Positions 11,836-23,665 of a DNA stretch of 64,000 nt are shown piece by piece. Every line of letters starts with the position of its first letter. Within the stretch, counting starts at the first letter, position 1. Made by a program: the position numbers and the translations under genes. The notes beneath the pieces are model-generated. The model was not told where the DNA came from, made no database searches, and saw only the letters and a list, made by a program, of their open reading frames with translations. Source of the DNA: Capsicum annuum (taxonomy: Eukaryota; Streptophyta; Magnoliopsida; Solanales; Solanaceae); assembly GCF_002878395.1 (NCBI RefSeq), contig NC_061121.1, forward strand, positions 43,287,180-43,351,179, written 5' to 3'.

Positions 11836-12751
11836 TGTTGTATCAATGAAGTTTTGGTGATTAACATATAAATGAAACATGTCACTCAAGCTGGTCCAAT
11901 CACATGAAGACAGTAGCCAGACCTCACTAAGGGAAACAAACAAGGTTCATCAAAGACATGAATTGATAAGTTCTATTGAGTAAGCATGTGTGATAAAGAA
12001 GAAGTTATAGTTGAGTATAACACTTCAAGATAAGCTGAAGAAAAAGTGTTTCACTTAAACAAGGAGATCAAGTTGAAGAAGAAGTTTTACTAATGCAAGA
12101 GTTTCACTTACAGGACTTTGACTTAACAACAAACTCTGTTGAGTTAAAGAGTCGAAAGCCAGGTAGAATACTAATGACTTTGAAGGACTCTTTGGAGTTG
12201 ATATATATATCGAGGGATTAACTCATTTCATTACTCAATCACCCACAATGATAAAAACATATCGACAAATTATTTGTGAAGTTCGAAAGCTTGAAACAAC
12301 CTGAGTTGAACTTGTTCCTATTACTTGGAGTTAAGGAGTCTTAGATTTTATGTATGTTGGTTCTTGAGTTGTATTGTTTTCTAGTCTCAGTGAAGTATAA
12401 ACTGAGTTAGGACCATTGTCTTCAAGTTCGGGAACTCGAAGAATTAGGAACACTCACCTTGGGAAGGTTTGTGTTTTTATAGGAATAGGAGTTAGAGTTT
12501 AATTCCTAGATTACAAGAGTATTGTAATTGTTGATTATTGAGGCTGAATTGTTTTAGTGACGTTGGGGTTAAATCCTGTAGAGGTACAAGCTGTGATTTT
12601 TTACACCTCTTTGTACCGGGTGTTTTCCACGTAAATATCACTGTGCAATTACTTACTATTTTAGCTATATAGGATCACGTTAGTTAACCTATTCCATTGA
12701 TAGGAGACTGTTAGGCTAAAATAAGTAATCAGTAGGGCACATACTCTAACA
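11836..12751 (+). repeat. 5' LTR of the copia element
   Basis: 916 bp, ending GGGCACATACTCTAACA, the same as the 3' LTR. The two LTRs differ at scattered substitutions and small indels, so the insertion is not recent. Confidence 0.9.
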
Positions 12752-12753
12752 AG

Positions 12754-12765
12754 TGGTATTAGAGC
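12754..12765 (+). other. Primer-binding site, tRNA-Met type
   Basis: TGGTATTAGAGC begins two bases after the LTR end. It differs by one base from TGGTATCAGAGC, the plant initiator tRNA-Met complement. Confidence 0.85.
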
Positions 12766-12811
12766 GAGGTTGTCTTACATAAGTCTAGCACATAAGGAAA
12801 GGATCTCTAAG

Positions 12812-14560
12812 ATGAATTTCGCACCTTCTACTGGTCGCAGTAAAGGCCAATCCACTACTAGACCTCCTCTTTTTGATGCACTCATTTCAGTTGGTGGAAG
12901 AAAAGGATTGAAATGTTCATCCAAGGTGAAGACCATGAATTGTGGGATAGAATTACTAATGGTCCAACTATTCCAATGAATCTGGTTAATGGAGAACAAG
13001 TCAAGAAGGTAAGAAGTGAGTTCACTACTGATGATCTGACTGCATTAAGGAAAAATATAAGGGCCAAGAACATCTTAGTGTGTGGCTTAGGCACTGCTGA
13101 ATATAACAAGATATCTATTTGTACCACCACCAAGGAAATTTGGGATTCCTTGGTGAATGCACATGAAGGCACCACTCAAGTAAAAAAATTCAGAATTGCT
13201 TTACTATTTACCAAATATGAGGCCTTTAGAATGAGGGAGAATGAATCTCTCTATCAGATGATGTCAAGACTCACTGCCTTAACCAATAAGTTAACACCCC
13301 TGGCAAAAAATATTACTACTGAGTAACAAGTTGAAAAGGTGCTAAGGGTTTTACCCAAGTCCGAATAGGATGCTAAGGTTACTGCAATTAGGGAGGCAAA
13401 GGATCTTGTTGAGATGTCTTTGGATGAGCTTGTAGGAAATCTCAAGACTTATGAGATGCAGATAAATTAAGAAAAATGGGAAAAGGCAGCTCCTGAGAAA
13501 TTCATGGCTTTAAAGGATTTTTAAGGTGATGAAGAGGATGAACTGTCTGAAGAGCAAGTGATATTTATAATCAAAAATTTCAACAGAGTATTCAAAAAGA
13601 AAAAATGGGACAAGTAGCAAAAAATGTTCCAACGACAATCCTATTGGATGTATAAGTGTGGCAAGATTGACCGTCAAATTCTAGATTGCACTGTGTGGGA
13701 AGTTGAATGGAGAAAAAAAAAGCTGAGAAGGAGTTGAAAGAAAAGGCTAAGAAAAGAGAAAAATAAGAATATGCTATGGTAGCTACTTGGGGAACTGACT
13801 CAGAAGAATCAGACGAGGAAGAGACTGATGAAACTACTCTCATAGACATTAGAGATTCAGACATGGAAGAAAAAGTTGACACCTCTGAGGTAACTGTTCC
13901 TTTACTTAAAAACAAGTTGCACCTATTTTCTAAAGAAAAGCTTGTTTATCTGATGAGCATCAATTGATGACTTCTAAGAAGTAACTTCTGATCGGGATGA
14001 GTTATTCAATAGCCTTTCAAGTCTTAAGTTTGATCTAATTGATATGGAAACTTGCAAAAACACTGTTGAAAAGGAAAACAACACCCTCAAGGAACATGTC
14101 AGCCAACTTGATTCTTCAAATCTAATTCTAAAATCTGAAATCTTAAAACTAACTCTTCCTGAAAAACAAAAAGAATGAAAAATACTGAAGAAGAGAAGAT
14201 GGAGGCTGAGTTTATTAGGGTCAAACAAGAATGCAATAATGGAAAAAATAAGGTAGAAAAGTTAAGTCAAGAAATTTCAAAACTGAAACTTGATCTTGAG
14301 AAGGCTACCGGATGGACAAATTCCTCAAGAATTAGTCATCAATTGGGTAAAAAACTCACAATGAAAAGGATGGATTAGGTTTTGATAGGAGCCACAGTTT
14401 TACTAAGGATCTGTGCTATATATGTGGAAACCATGATCATCCTACTACTGAATGTCCTGTTGCTGCTAAGAGAATATGTAGCGGTATAATGCTAGTAGCT
14501 ATGTATTCTAAAAACATGAAAATCAAGAGTAGTAAAATGAATAATAAATCTGTCTAGAGG
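12812..14560 (+). pseudogene. Copia gag pseudogene with one intact zinc knuckle
   Basis: The frame starts at ATG 12812 (MNFAPSTGR), shifts near 12885 and continues as IEMFIQGEDHELWDRI. The capsid-like part runs to about 13470 and has KEIWDSLVNAHEGT and LFTKYEAFRMRENESL, typical of SIRE-type Gag. Stops occur at 13324, 13367 and 13468. A first CCHC knuckle (about 13647-13690) has lost its first Cys. A second at 14414-14455 is intact as C-x2-C-x4-H-x4-C (CYICGNHDH...TEC). Between them lie acidic and coiled-coil-like stretches (SDSEESDEEE; EKLSQEISKLKLDLEK). The role would be virus-like particle assembly and RNA binding. It is inactive now. Confidence 0.88.
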
Positions 14561-14649
14561 AACAGGTCACACAACCTGTTGCCTCAATAGGCTAAAAGAA
14601 ATCTGATCCACCCCTTTTCTCATAAGAAAGGACCCAAGCTTGTCTTGGT

Positions 14650-17600
14650 TCCAAAATCTAACCCATAATTTTTTATAGGAGAAAGTGAAAGGATGTAAGA
14701 AGCACTGGTACTTGGACAATGTTTTCTGAAGACACATGACTGGTGATATGAAAAAATTCTTTTCACTCTCCAAAATAAGAAAGGGACAGTGTCCTTTGGT
14801 GATGGTAAAAAGGGAACCATTACAGGTGTTGGAAAGATTAGTACCTCTGAATCAAAGGAACTAGAAGATGTATACTTTGTGGAAGGACTAAAGCACAATC
14901 TGCTTAGCATATCATGACTTTGTGATAAAGGAAACATAATAATTTTCACTTCTACAGGTGTTGAAGTTAAAAGGGAAGCTACCAAAGAAGTGGTATTTAT
15001 TGCAAGAAGACACAAGAATGTGTACAAAGCTGATATAATAAACATGACAACAACAAGGATAACTTGTTTGAATGCAATAGAAAATGATCCCCTCCTATGG
15101 CACAAAAGTCTTTGACATTCAATTCTAAAATAATTAAACAAACTTTCTTCCAAAGACATGATGCTGGGCTTGCCCAAAACTAAGTTTAAAGATGAGAAGG
15201 TTTGTAGTGCTTATGTAAGAGGGAAGCAGGTAAGGTCCTTATTCAAATGAAAGAACCAAGTCAGTACTGTCAAGTGCCTTGACCTGGTCTATATTGATCT
15301 TTGTAGACCAATGAGAATTCAAAGAAGAGGGGGTAAAAAGTATGTCTTTGTAATTTTTGATGATTATTTCTGGTTTACCTGGACACCTTTTTTAGATTTC
15401 AAAGAAAATGCCTCGGATGTTTTCTCCATATTTATTAAGAAAATGGAAAAGAAGATAGGCACATCCCTATTTTTCATGAGATCTAATCATGGTACAAAAT
15501 TTGAAAATGTAAAATTTTAAGAATTTTGTTCCACAAATGGTATAGATCACAATTTCTTTGCTCCTAGAACAACTTAGGAAAATGGAATAGTAGAAAGGAA
15601 TAATAGGACATTGTAAGAAATGTCCAGAACAATGATGGTTGCAGGAAATCTTGCAAAAAATCTATGGGTGGAACCAATTAGTACTGCTGCATACATCATA
15701 AATAGATGCATATATCATAAATAGATGCATGATTAGGCCTATTCAAGAGAAGACTCTCTATGAATTACTAAAAGGAAGAAAGACTAAAATTTCTCACTTT
15801 AGAACCTTTGGTTGTAAGTGATCAAAAAATCTATGGGTGGAACCAATTAGTACTGCTGCATACATCATAAATAGATGCATATATCATAAATAGATGCATG
15901 ATTAGGCCTATTCAAGAGAAGACTCTCTATGAATTACTAAAAGGAAGAAAGACTAAAATTTCTCACTTTAGAACCTTTGGTTGTAAGTGATTTATTCATA
16001 ATAATGGCAAAGATAATCTAGGAAAATTTGATGCTAGAAGTGATGAGGGAATATTCCTAGGATATTGAAATTATAGAAAAGCTTATAGGGTCTTAAATAA
16101 TAGAACGAATTGTGTTGAGGAAAGTATGCATTTGGTATTTGATGAATCTTGTGCTAAGACTAACATACAGGAAGAAAGTGACTCTTAAGAATAGTCAATG
16201 GAACAGTTTGCACAATCTGGTTCATCGACTGGAGAAATTGAAGCCGGAGGCACCTTAACAGGGGGAACTGTATCTGGAGGAATTCAGATAGGGGAAACTG
16301 AATCACCATATACTCCTATTCAAACTAGTTATGGCGATCCTAGGATCTTTTAAAAATATATCCCAAAAGGGTACAAGTATCATGTATCTCATCCTATAGA
16401 AAATATTCTCACCGATCTCACTTCAGGAATCACCACAAGATTAGGACTGAGAAGTCTATGTGCCTTTAAAGATTTATTTTCTATGATTGAACCAAATAAG
16501 GTAAATGAAGCACTTCTTGATGTTGATTAGATCATAGCCATGCAAGAAGAGCTCAATCAGTTTGAAAGAAACAAGGTCTGGCACTTAGTTCCACTTCCAA
16601 AAAATAGAACGATGATTAGGTCTAATTTGGTGTACCAGAAAGAACAAAGTTGATGAACATGGAATAGTTACAAGGAACAAATCCACATTGTTGGTCCAAG
16701 GATACCATCAGGAAGAAGACATAGATTTTGATGAGACTTTTGCACCTGTAGAAAGACTTGAGGCTATCAGACTTTTTGTGGCCTTTGCTGCTTACAAGAA
16801 ATTCATACTTTACAAAATTGATGTTAGAGTGCATTCATGAATGGTACACTTAGAGAGAAAGTATATATGAAACAACCTCCTGGATTTAAAAGTAAAGAAT
16901 TTCCTAACTATGTGTACAAGCTTGATAAGGCGCTGTATGAAATGAAACAAGCTCCAAGAGCTTGGTATGAGTGTTTGTCAAAATTCCTTTTGGATGATGG
17001 ACATACTAAAGGTAAAATTAACAACACTTTTTTTTAAAGACTAAAGGGTAAGATTTGTTGATAGTGCAGGTATATATTGATGACATCATATTCGTCTCAA
17101 CAAATATCAACATGACTCACGACTTTGCCAAACTCATGAGTTGTGTTTTTGAGATAAGTATGATGGAGGAGCTAACCTTTTTTTTTATGCCAGCAAATCA
17201 AACAATCCCCTTCTGGAACCTTGATTCATCAACAAAAGTATGTGAGAGAACTTAAAACATTCTTCATGGAGGAAGCCAAGGAAATCAACACTTTAATTAC
17301 CATTGCTACTAAGCTAGATATGGATGAAACAAGTATATCTGTTGATCAAAATTTGCTTAGAGGGATGATTGGGTCACTGCTATATCTCACAATAAGTAAA
17401 CCTGATATTGTGTTTAGTGTAGGATTATGTGGAAGGTTTCAAGCAAATCCCAAGGAGTCTTATCTAAAAGACATGAAGAGGATCTTCAGATATCTCAAAG
17501 AACCATTAATATTGGATTGTGGAATCCTAAAGGGAGTAATTTTAAGTTGGTACGTTACTCTGATGCTGACTATGCAAGGTATTTAGTGGACAGAAAAAAT

Positions 17601-18014
17601 ACTATAGGTATGGTACACTTCCTTGGATCATGCCTAATTACCAGGTCCACTAAGAAACAAAACTCAGTAGCCTTGTCCACTACTTAGGCTGAGTATGTTG
17701 CTACTGGTTCTTGTTGTGCCCAATTGTTGTAGATCAAGCAACAACTCATGGATTTTGGTATGGATGTAGGTTGTGTTCCCATTTTTTGTGATAATACAAG
17801 TGCCATAAATATTGCTAAAAATCCTGTGCAACATAAAAGAACTAAACATATAGTTATCAAACACTATTTTCTTAGATATAACATTGAAAAAGGTCATATA
17901 TCAATTATATTCTCTTCTACTGAGTTCCAAATAGCTGATATTTTTACTAAGGAGTTGAGTAGAGACCATTTTGAAAAGAACAGACTAGAGTTATGGATAA
18001 TTAATATTGCATAA
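14650..18014 (+). pseudogene. Copia pol pseudogene (protease, integrase, RT, RNase H)
   Basis: The protease active site, normally D-S-G, reads WYLDNVF then a stop at 14706-14729, so catalysis is lost. The region after it has NLLSIS and LWHKSL (GAG-pre-integrase block). The integrase core includes VYIDLCRPM, FVIFDDYFWFTW and GIVERNNRTL, and is split by a 169-bp tandem duplication at 15654-15991. RT spans about 16490-17260, with VWHLVPLP, VYMKQPPGF, LYEMKQAPRAWY and an intact YIDD at 17073-17084. RNase H (17340-18014) has SLLYLTISKPDI, a CDNTSAI block with its Asp, and HIVIKHYFLR. It ends in ADIFTKELSRDHFEKNRL before TAA at 18012. There are more than ten stops and frameshifts. Confidence 0.92.
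15654..15991 (+). repeat. 169-bp tandem duplication in integrase, with a nested 19-bp duplication
   Basis: 15654-15822 and 15823-15991 appear identical by eye. Inside each, a 19-bp step repeats 'atcataaatagatgcat' (first at 15695 and 15714). Because both large copies carry the small one, the 19-bp event came first. The unit of 169 is not a multiple of three, so it shifts the frame. Confidence 0.95.
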
Positions 18015-18457
18015 ATTCCCCTTGATGATTGACTAGAAATCTTAATTTTTGTTTATGTCCTGACTAAAATATTGAGTAATTCAGTCTTGCACATTAAGTT
18101 GTGTATCCTAATTCTAGAATTTTGAATGAACTGAAAAAATTATCCAGAAAAACTAGTTCATAGAAGTGATTTTAGATGTGTTGTGAAATCCATCAGGTAT
18201 GATTTCCATTAATCTTTCTACATTCATCTTGATGAAATAACTAAGATTATTTGGTCTCCAAAAGATTATTTGGTCTCCAAACTATTCGCCTCCGTAACAG
18301 TCAAGTCCGTAGAGTCCATTTTTTTCAAAACACTACAAATGCTCTCCCATTAGACATCCACTTCATTTAAAATTATTTTATCATCACATCTCATATACCA
18401 CACATTCCCTCACTCACCATTCAACTCTTACACCGTTCTCTCTCTTTTTTATCAAGA

Positions 18458-19129
18458 GTGTGTTACCACTTCCTTCTCAATGAATTTCTCATCATCTTCT
18501 TCTATATGGATCTCTCTCATAATATTTTACACATCAGCAAAAACAGGTGTGTTGAAACACCTGTTACCACCCCTACCTTTTTTTCTCAAAAAGTTGTATG
18601 TGGTTCAATGAGATTGGGAAAATCAGTGGAAACTTCTATGGTTAAACCTTCTTCCCAATCTATTCAGTCAAAGTTTATCTCTCTTGTCAGGAAATGAGTT
18701 GTAAAACTTGTTCTTTATGATTCCTCCGAGTCTGAAGAAAATTAGAATGTCACAGTTAAGCATGATACAACCCTTAAGATTAAGGAAACCTCTAGATCAA
18801 TGGGGAGTCCTGCTAATCCTATGCAACTGTTGAGAAATATACTGGCTGAATTGGTCTTGGAAAAGAAATTGGAATGCGAAATATCTAAAAAGGGTCAGCC
18901 TACGTCCTTGGAAGTTGATCAAACTGAAATCCTCCTTGCTCAAAATGTTCATAATAGTGAAAAAGAGGAGCTTTTTACTAAGATTGATGCTCTCAAAAGT
19001 GCTCTTGCTAAGAAGAGTGATGCATTGGAAAATCATGAGGTTGAGAAACTACTGCTTCTTGGCAAAATCAATTCCTTTCAGACTGATCTTGCTCGTAAAC
19101 ATGCTCACAATGACTACCGGACCACCTAG
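18458..19129 (+). pseudogene. Extra post-pol reading frame (env-like position), coiled coil
   Basis: Between RNase H and the 3' LTR one frame runs for 224 codons with two stops (18695 and about 18743). No ATG opens it at 18458. The N-terminal part has a hydrophobic run (FLIIFFY). The middle is Ser-rich (KPSSQSIQSKF), with a DSSESEE acidic patch. The C-terminal part (18800-19129) is Glu/Lys/Leu-rich and looks like a coiled coil (KEELFTKIDALKSALAKKSD). SIRE/Maximus elements carry an extra frame in this place that has been called env-like. I see no convincing signal peptide or fusion peptide, so 'env' is a position-based label only. Confidence 0.5.
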
Positions 19130-19533
19130 TTTTTTCTAATTCCATCTATCTTCACCAACTCTTAAAGCCCTGGGATTATTTTTTTTCATCTAGGTTTTTT
19201 TAAATTGATTATTTGTTATCATGCATTGGTTGTTTTAATAATATGGCTTGTTTTTCTCGATAAATTCATTCCTTGTACACTTTTATGCATTAATTGTATT
19301 TTCTTTCTAGTTCTTCTTGCTTTACTGATAGCCCCAGTGGCCATAAATTATTATATATCTTTTTTGGTCTAGGCATTTCTTGAACCAGATTTTTGATGAT
19401 GTCAAAAGGGGGAAGATGATTTATGCAATTTTTATAACCTAATAACTAATCTATTTCATTTTTCATGCCTTTTCTTGACTAAGTGTTTCAGAGAATATAA
19501 TGGCTGCATCAAGGAAGTAAGTTTGTCATCATC
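19130..19533 (+). other. Non-coding 3' end of the copia internal region
   Basis: AT-rich sequence with no frame of note. It ends in the polypurine tract at 19534. Confidence 0.6.
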
Positions 19534-19543
19534 AAAAAGGAGG
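19534..19543 (+). other. Polypurine tract
   Basis: AAAAAGGAGG lies four bases before the 3' LTR, the expected plus-strand primer site. Confidence 0.75.
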
Positions 19544-19547
19544 AATT

Positions 19548-20471
19548 TATTAGACCAACAAAGTTTTGATGATTGACATATAAATGAAACATGTTACTCA
19601 AACTGGTCCAATTGCATGAAGATAGAAATCAGACCTCACTAAAGGAAACAAACAAGGTTCATCAAAGACAGGAATGGATAAGTCCTATTGAGTAAGCATG
19701 TGCGATAAAGAAGAAGTTATAGTCGAGTGTAACACTTCAAGATAACCTGAAGAGAAAGTGTTTTACTCAAACAGGAAGATCAAGTTGAAGAAGGAGTTTT
19801 ACCAATGCAATAGTTTCACTTGAAGAAGGACTTTAACTTAACAACAAACTCTGTTGAGTTGAAGAGTCCAAAGCAAGGTAGAAGACTAATGACTTTGAAG
19901 GACTTTTGGAGTTAATACATATTGAGGGAATAAATCATTTCGTTACTCAAGCACTCACAAAGATAGAAACATATCGGCAAATGATCTATGATGTTCCAAA
20001 GTTGAAGCAGCTTGAGTTAAACCTATTCCTATTACTTAGAGTTAAGTCGTCTTAGATTTTATGTATTAGGTTGGTTCTTGAGTTGTATTATTTTCTTGTA
20101 TCAATAAAGTATAAAATGAGTTAGGAGCATTGTCTTCAAGTAAGGGAACTTGAAGACTTTGGAACACCTACCTTGGGAAGGTTTGTGTTTTTGTAGAAAT
20201 AGGAGTTAGAGTTTAATTCCTAGATTACAAGAGTCTTGTAATTTGTTGATTTTTGAGGCTCAATTGTTGTAGTGAAGTTGGGGTTAAATCCTGTAGAGGA
20301 AGTTTGTGATTTTTTACACCTTTTTGAGTCGGGTGTTTTCCACGTAAATATTAGGTGCAATTACGTAATTACTTACTGTTTTAATGAAATAGGATCATGT
20401 TAGTCAACTTGTTCCATTGATAGGCAACTGTTAGGCTAAAATAAGTAATCAGTAGGGCACATACTCTAACA
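19548..20471 (+). repeat. 3' LTR of the copia element
   Basis: 924 bp. It starts TATTAGACCAAC (the TG start has mutated to TA) and ends CATACTCTAACA. Confidence 0.88.
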
Positions 20472-20476
20472 GTAAG

Positions 20477-20943
20477 TGATTCTTTTGAGTATTAGATATT
20501 AACATAAAATAGCCACTTGGAAAATGGGAGAAAGCTGATGAAAATTTCTGTTCCATGGTTAAATTTATTGTGTAGGGGATCTGTACACTCTTCCCCCGTT
20601 TTCCCCTCTTGTTTTCTGGGGTGGGGAGTGGGGTCTAATTTATCCAATTTTAATTTATAGAATTAGTGATTCATAACTGGAATCAATAATAGCATATGGG
20701 GAACTGTCTCTCCCTTTTATTTTGAATCATAAGACTACGCACTGAAGGATTAGGTTTTAGGAAGGTGCATCGACAATATTTGTTTCATCTATCTCATAAT
20801 TTTCTTTCTGACTAAAGAGTTTTGGGTTTACTATCAAGCAAAATAGAAAAAAGAAATTGACCAGAAATTGAAAAAGGAAGATATTAGTTATCCACTTTCT
20901 TATAAACTATACGCTTAAGAAAGGATTTGATTAAGAATGTGTG
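20477..20943. other. No gene recognised
   Basis: Flank to the right of the copia element. AT-rich with no recognisable coding sequence. It may be intron or flank of the GATA-like relic that follows. Confidence 0.45.
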
Positions 20944-21236
20944 TCATGTTTCCCGAGACAAGCTAAGTGCTATATATATAAGTGAAATTGTTTTACCACT
21001 TGTATCTTCTATCTGGATGCAGTTGAGTGAGAATGATCCTGCTGAACCTAAGCTTGAGATGTTATACATTTCCTCTACAAGACAAGCTGAAGAGCCATTC
21101 TGTTCTGAAACCTATATTGCTGTGTTTCCATGTTTGGGAATATAGTCATCTAGTACTCCCCTTTTCTTCCATCTTGTTCCACATGCATTGCAGAGCACTG
21201 GATTTCTAGGTGGCCCAGTACTCCAAAGGGCGGTTT
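20944..21236 (-). pseudogene. GATA zinc-finger transcription factor exon, broken
   Basis: On the minus strand, an acceptor-like TTGAACAG at 21237-21244 is followed by a frame reading ALWSTGPPRNPVLCNACG, then TRWKKRGVLDDYIPKHG. This is the C-terminal half of a GATA-type zinc finger: the second Cys pair CNAC is intact. Plant GATA26/27-like proteins have LW-x-x-GPP-x-x-PVLCNACG-x-RW here, with an intron before it. The first Cys pair would sit in a missing exon 1. A TAG stop at 21112-21114 ends the frame. Beyond it the same frame continues with NISSLGSAGSFSLNC, like the Ser-rich tail after the finger in that subfamily, to a TGA at 20944-20946. I infer a decayed copy or gene fragment. Confidence 0.7.
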
Positions 21237-22379
21237 CTGTTCAAGTTCAAAATTAATTAGTATTTAAACTGGGACAAAAATGAGTAAATTCCTACAGATC
21301 AGAAACTAAAGCACAATGATCGTTGACAATTAAGATTTTCTGTGAAAAGGTATAGAATATAATGCATGAGAATAAAAGCATCACGAAACTAGAGTATGTA
21401 AGAAGAAGTATCTTTCTGTGAAACATGCATAGACTTTTAGGATGGATCAACTATTTTTGTTCTCTCATTTTCATCACCAATGACTTTTAGGATGCATCAA
21501 CTGGTTTTGTACTCTCACTTTCATCTCCAGGATAAGGAACCATATAAAATAGTTGAACTTTGAGCTTGATGGTGGAAAGATTGAAAAGAATTACTTGATA
21601 TGTCAAGGAACCATGAAAAGTAGTTAACCTCTTGGCATACTGCATTTATTTGCATTATATTTTAAAAAGGAAGTTACCATGTCAACCGACAGTGATTGAT
21701 TGTATAATATTCAATAGAGCGCTCAATAATAAAATAATTCCCCTCAACCACGCACTGGTGGATCACCCACCACTCTCCACTGCATGTCGCTACCCTAAGC
21801 ACCCACCACAACTAGTGACCAGGTACGATTTCCCCCAGCACCCCTCCCCCCACCCCCTTCTTCCCTTCCCCCTCCCTTATCCCCCATCCCCCTATCCCCT
21901 CCCTATGTTTTTTTGATTGCACTGCCGCAACCTTTCAGCAACAATCTAGCACCATCCCAATAACCATCGATCAACGATCTAGATCCACCAACTCTGACAA
22001 CTGGTAGACTAAGGAGAACATCAACCTTTACCAGATCTCGGGAAATCTGCCCAAAAATAACAACATACCCATTGTAATAAAAAAAAGTAGTAATTTTGGC
22101 AAATCTGCCCATTGTAATTTTTTATTCTAATAACTTCAAGGTACGATCCAGCAACCCTTTTCTTCTTTTCTTCTCTTATATCTAATTTTTCCTCAAGAGA
22201 TTGCACAGCCCCTTATTGTTGCAGCTTGATTGTTTACTGATTTCTTTAAATCTGATATAGTGTTTTTGAATTTATTATTGCTTCCTTACAAATGCTACTG
22301 CATTTTATGGTTCCTACTTTGAACTGCATATTTGCTAAAGTTTATTGTTTCTTCATATTTTCATCATTGTATTGTGCAG
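21237..22379. other. Non-coding; short direct repeat and pyrimidine-rich tract
   Basis: Two copies of 'gacttttaggatg-atcaact' lie about 50 bp apart (21432 and 21481). A C-rich tract with runs of five or more C lies at 21815-21905. No gene is seen. GATA exon 1 was looked for and not found. Confidence 0.6.
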
Positions 22380-22600
22380 GGCGGATCTACAAAGGGGGGA
22401 GAGGGTGCCACGTCACCTGTACACCTCGATTGAAATCATATGTATTGTATATAGAGGAAATGTAATAAATATATAAAGTGGCACCCAGTCTACCAAAAGG
22501 TCATTTGGTGCCACTAGCTAATGGATAAATCTTCCGCCCATAGGGCGCGGGATCGACTCTTGCTTGCATCACTTTTATAGATCGTTTATATTTAAGAAGC
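22380..22600 (+). repeat. Possible tRNA-derived SINE-like repeat
   Basis: It begins GCGGATCTACAAAGG, a start common in dispersed Solanaceae repeats. It includes an A-box-like TAGCTAATGGAT (22515-22526) and a B-box-like GGGATCGACTC (22549-22559) at tRNA-like spacing. No cloverleaf can be closed convincingly, so it is not a functional tRNA. The ends are unclear. Confidence 0.3.
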
Positions 22601-23476
22601 TTAGGAGATTCTCATTTCCCTTTTTCTTATTTTCTTTTCCTTGTTTTTTCTTTTCTTTCTTTTTTCTTTTTTTATTGTTGACTCACTGAAGTCTTACATA
22701 CCTGAAATTAGACGAATTTGTGGAGAGAAATCTTGAATTTGGAACTTTTGGAGCTTTGAACTTGGAAACCCCCTTTTCTATTTGTTCTTGCATTTCCTTT
22801 GAGGATAAAGGAATTGGGAAAAATTAGCGATGTTTATTTTGAGAATGTAATCCTTATTGGGTGTTTAAGACGTGAGGAGAGGTTTTGAGGTAACTATCTC
22901 TCAAAAAATGCTTTAAAAGTGCAGAAAAATCCCGTCAGATGCTCCAGGTGACGGACCGTCAACCCCCTAATGGGCCATCATCTAAACCGTCAAATTTTAA
23001 CCACTTTTTGAGTTCATTGGTTAGGCTTGATCGCTAACTTAACAGGCTGTCATTCAGTTGGCGAGCCGTCAGCTTCGTCCGTTGGTCGTTGAAAAAGTCC
23101 GTTGGTTGTTGAAAGACGGACACTCTATAAAATGATCACAACTTTTTACTTTGCTGTTGGATGGACAAAAAGTTGACAACGTTTAAAACAAAAGTCAAAG
23201 ACCTTCAATTTGGTGGGTCTTAAGAGGCAAAACTCTTCATTATTCAAGGAGTTATGCACATTCAAATTTAACCCTAGTAAAATTCTTATACGAATACTCA
23301 ATTGATAAAGAAACTTTCAACTTAACTTTGAGCTAGAAGTTCATTATGACCTTAATTATCTCCAAAGCGCTTCCCACACTAAGGAATTGTTCTCAACACC
23401 TATGTAACATTAGAAATCGTTGGGTTCGGGTCTATGCGCATTCAAAGAACGTTTGGGTCTTAGCTTAGAATTTGCT
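22601..23476. other. No gene recognised
   Basis: Pyrimidine-rich at 22615-22680, then AT-rich. 22930-23110 has several scattered 'ccgtca' words that resemble the U3 motif of the tandem array further right, but there is no alignable copy of it. Confidence 0.4.
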
Positions 23477-23665
23477 GGTTGTTACATAACTAATCCGGGA
23501 TTACTTTTAAGATAAACTTATCTCATGTTTGGTTGGTATAAAATGCTTGGGATAACTCATCCCGAGATTAGTTCTCGCAGAATTGTAGTGTTATGTTGAA
23601 TTCCACCTTGAGGGTGGGATAACTAATCCTGAGTTAAATAATCCCCTGATGATTTGTTACCAACC
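23477..23665. mobile_element. MITE with imperfect terminal inverted repeats
   Basis: About 189 bp. The left end GGTTGTTACATAACTAATCC pairs with the right end, whose complement reads GGTTGGTAACAAATCATCAG. Subterminal 'gggataactaatcc'-type words face each other. It is non-coding. The pattern matches a small MITE family common near Solanaceae genes; the superfamily is not determinable here. Confidence 0.6.

Larger units (their letters stand above)
11836..20471 (+). mobile_element. Full-length, decayed SIRE-type Ty1/copia retrotransposon
   Basis: An 8.6-kb element with direct LTRs of 916 bp (11836-12751) and 924 bp (19548-20471). The flanking words GTTAG (11831-11835) and GTAAG (20472-20476) look like a target duplication with one mismatch. 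The order is LTR, primer-binding site, gag, protease, integrase, RT, RNase H, an extra post-pol frame, polypurine tract, LTR. Integrase before RT marks it as Ty1/copia. The size, long gag and extra 3' frame fit the SIRE/Maximus lineage. Many stops and several indels make it inactive. The first-base start of the LTRs was set by aligning both LTRs by eye. Confidence 0.9.

Noticed and set aside
14620..15177. 185-codon minus-strand open frame
   Set aside because: It lies antisense to the copia protease and integrase region, whose plus-strand motifs are clear; no motif of its own.
22507..22565. tRNA gene
   Set aside because: Box-like words only; no closed cloverleaf or acceptor stem. Kept as a weak SINE-like repeat.
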